Positions 5,040 to 5,117 of a stretch of 5,117 nt of DNA are shown in pieces. How positions within the stretch are numbered: position 1 is the first letter of the stretch; each line of letters starts with the position of its first letter. A program made the position numbers and the translations under genes. Origin of the DNA: Clostridiales bacterium (lineage in GTDB: Bacteria; Bacillota; Clostridia; Oscillospirales; Acutalibacteraceae); NCBI GenBank assembly GCA_012728445.1, contig JAAYFA010000177.1, positions 1-5,117 of the forward strand. The letters run 5' to 3'. The notes under the pieces were generated by a model. That model was not told the origin of the DNA, searched no databases, and worked only from the letters and a program-made list of their open reading frames with translations.

Positions 5040-5083
5040 GGCGTCCCCGGTGCGATTCGAACGCACGGCCTTTCGCTTAGGAG
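5039..5083 (-). tRNA. 3' half of tRNA-Arg(CCU), broken at the anticodon loop
   Basis: Reading the minus strand: anticodon loop CTCCTAA (5083-5077, anticodon CCT), 3' anticodon strand GCGAA (5076-5072), variable loop AGGCC, T arm GTGCG-TTCGAAT-CGCAC (5066-5050), acceptor strand CGGGGAC (5049-5043), discriminator G and encoded CCA (5041-5039). Upstream of the loop the required TTCGC strand, D arm and GTCCCCG acceptor strand are absent; the bases there are GGGGGCTT and beyond. An intact class I tRNA would have to begin near 5115, inside the window, and does not. This is therefore a partial gene, most simply the displaced 3' end of a tRNA used as an integration site. A tRNA-Ser reading was tried and fits poorly. 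Confidence 0.75.
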
Positions 5084-5085
5084 AA

Positions 5086-5104
5086 GCCCCCGAGGGGCAT
5101 TTTC
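5086..5104. other. GC hairpin abutting the tRNA break
   Basis: GCCCC (5086-5090) and GGGGC (5094-5098) pair around CGA, followed on the plus strand by ATTTTC. It could be a weak plus-strand terminator, or the terminator of an element-borne minus-strand gene whose U-tract is interrupted at the tRNA junction. It lies 2 bp outside the conserved anticodon loop, in the sequence foreign to the tRNA. The rest of 5099-5117 shows nothing recognisable. Confidence 0.35.
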
Positions 5105-5117
5105 GACTCCCTACAAA

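Noticed and set aside
5039..5117. Complete tRNA-Ser, as is common upstream of SRP RNA-dnaX in Firmicutes, with TCGAAA as anticodon loop
   Set aside because: The anticodon stem around TCGAAA mispairs, the variable region would be far too long, and the acceptor strand with CTCCTAA fits tRNA-Arg(CCU) instead.
5077..5117. Group I intron splitting the tRNA-Arg(CCU) anticodon loop
   Set aside because: Such introns occur in some bacterial tRNA-Arg(CCU) genes, but the 3' splice site needs a terminal G at the exon border. The bases before CTCCTAA are CTT, and no intron core can be seen in the 34 available bases.

Overview
The window looks like chromosomal DNA of a Firmicute, most likely class Clostridia. 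The RecF N-terminus, with its ESIWLFTG stretch, reminds me of Oscillospirales/Ruminococcaceae proteins, but that placement is from memory and was not tested. Every gene I can support lies on the minus strand. Reading 5'->3' on that strand from high to low coordinates, the order is: 3' piece of a tRNA-Arg(CCU), terminator, SRP RNA with its own promoter, dnaX, ybaB, recR, a DnaA-box-rich intergenic region, dnaN, yaaA (S4 protein) and the start of recF, which runs off the left edge.

Region by region. 1-258: first 86 codons of recF, overlapping yaaA by 11 nt. 248-505: yaaA. 506-580: short spacer holding a degenerate palindrome of a dispersed-repeat type. 581-1690: dnaN, started at the internal ATG that has a near-perfect Shine-Dalgarno. 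1691-1930: about 240 nt without a gene, holding several DnaA-box-like 9-mers, a five-copy TAG array next to a G-run and two abutting DnaA boxes (the layout of a bacterial basal unwinding system), and a dnaN promoter threaded through the same bases. 1931-4709: recR, ybaB and dnaX, a conserved DNA replication/repair cluster. 4733-4939: SRP RNA gene with promoter and terminator. 4940-5010: nothing recognised. 5011-5117: terminator, then a tRNA-Arg 3' half cut at its anticodon loop, joined to unrelated sequence that continues past the right edge.

How the parts fit. DnaN is the replicative sliding clamp and DnaX the clamp-loader motor that loads it. RecF and RecR belong to the RecFOR gap-repair pathway that loads RecA. 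YbaB is a small DNA-binding protein habitually linked to dnaX-recR. The SRP RNA, often upstream of dnaX in Firmicutes, serves membrane targeting.

Most worth attention. (1) The region before dnaN looks like a complete replication origin, but dnaA, which normally occupies the other side, is not there; dnaX-ybaB-recR occupy its place. (2) The tRNA-Arg 3' half at the right edge resembles the footprint of an element integrated at the anticodon loop. I see no new enzyme system, defence locus or CRISPR array.
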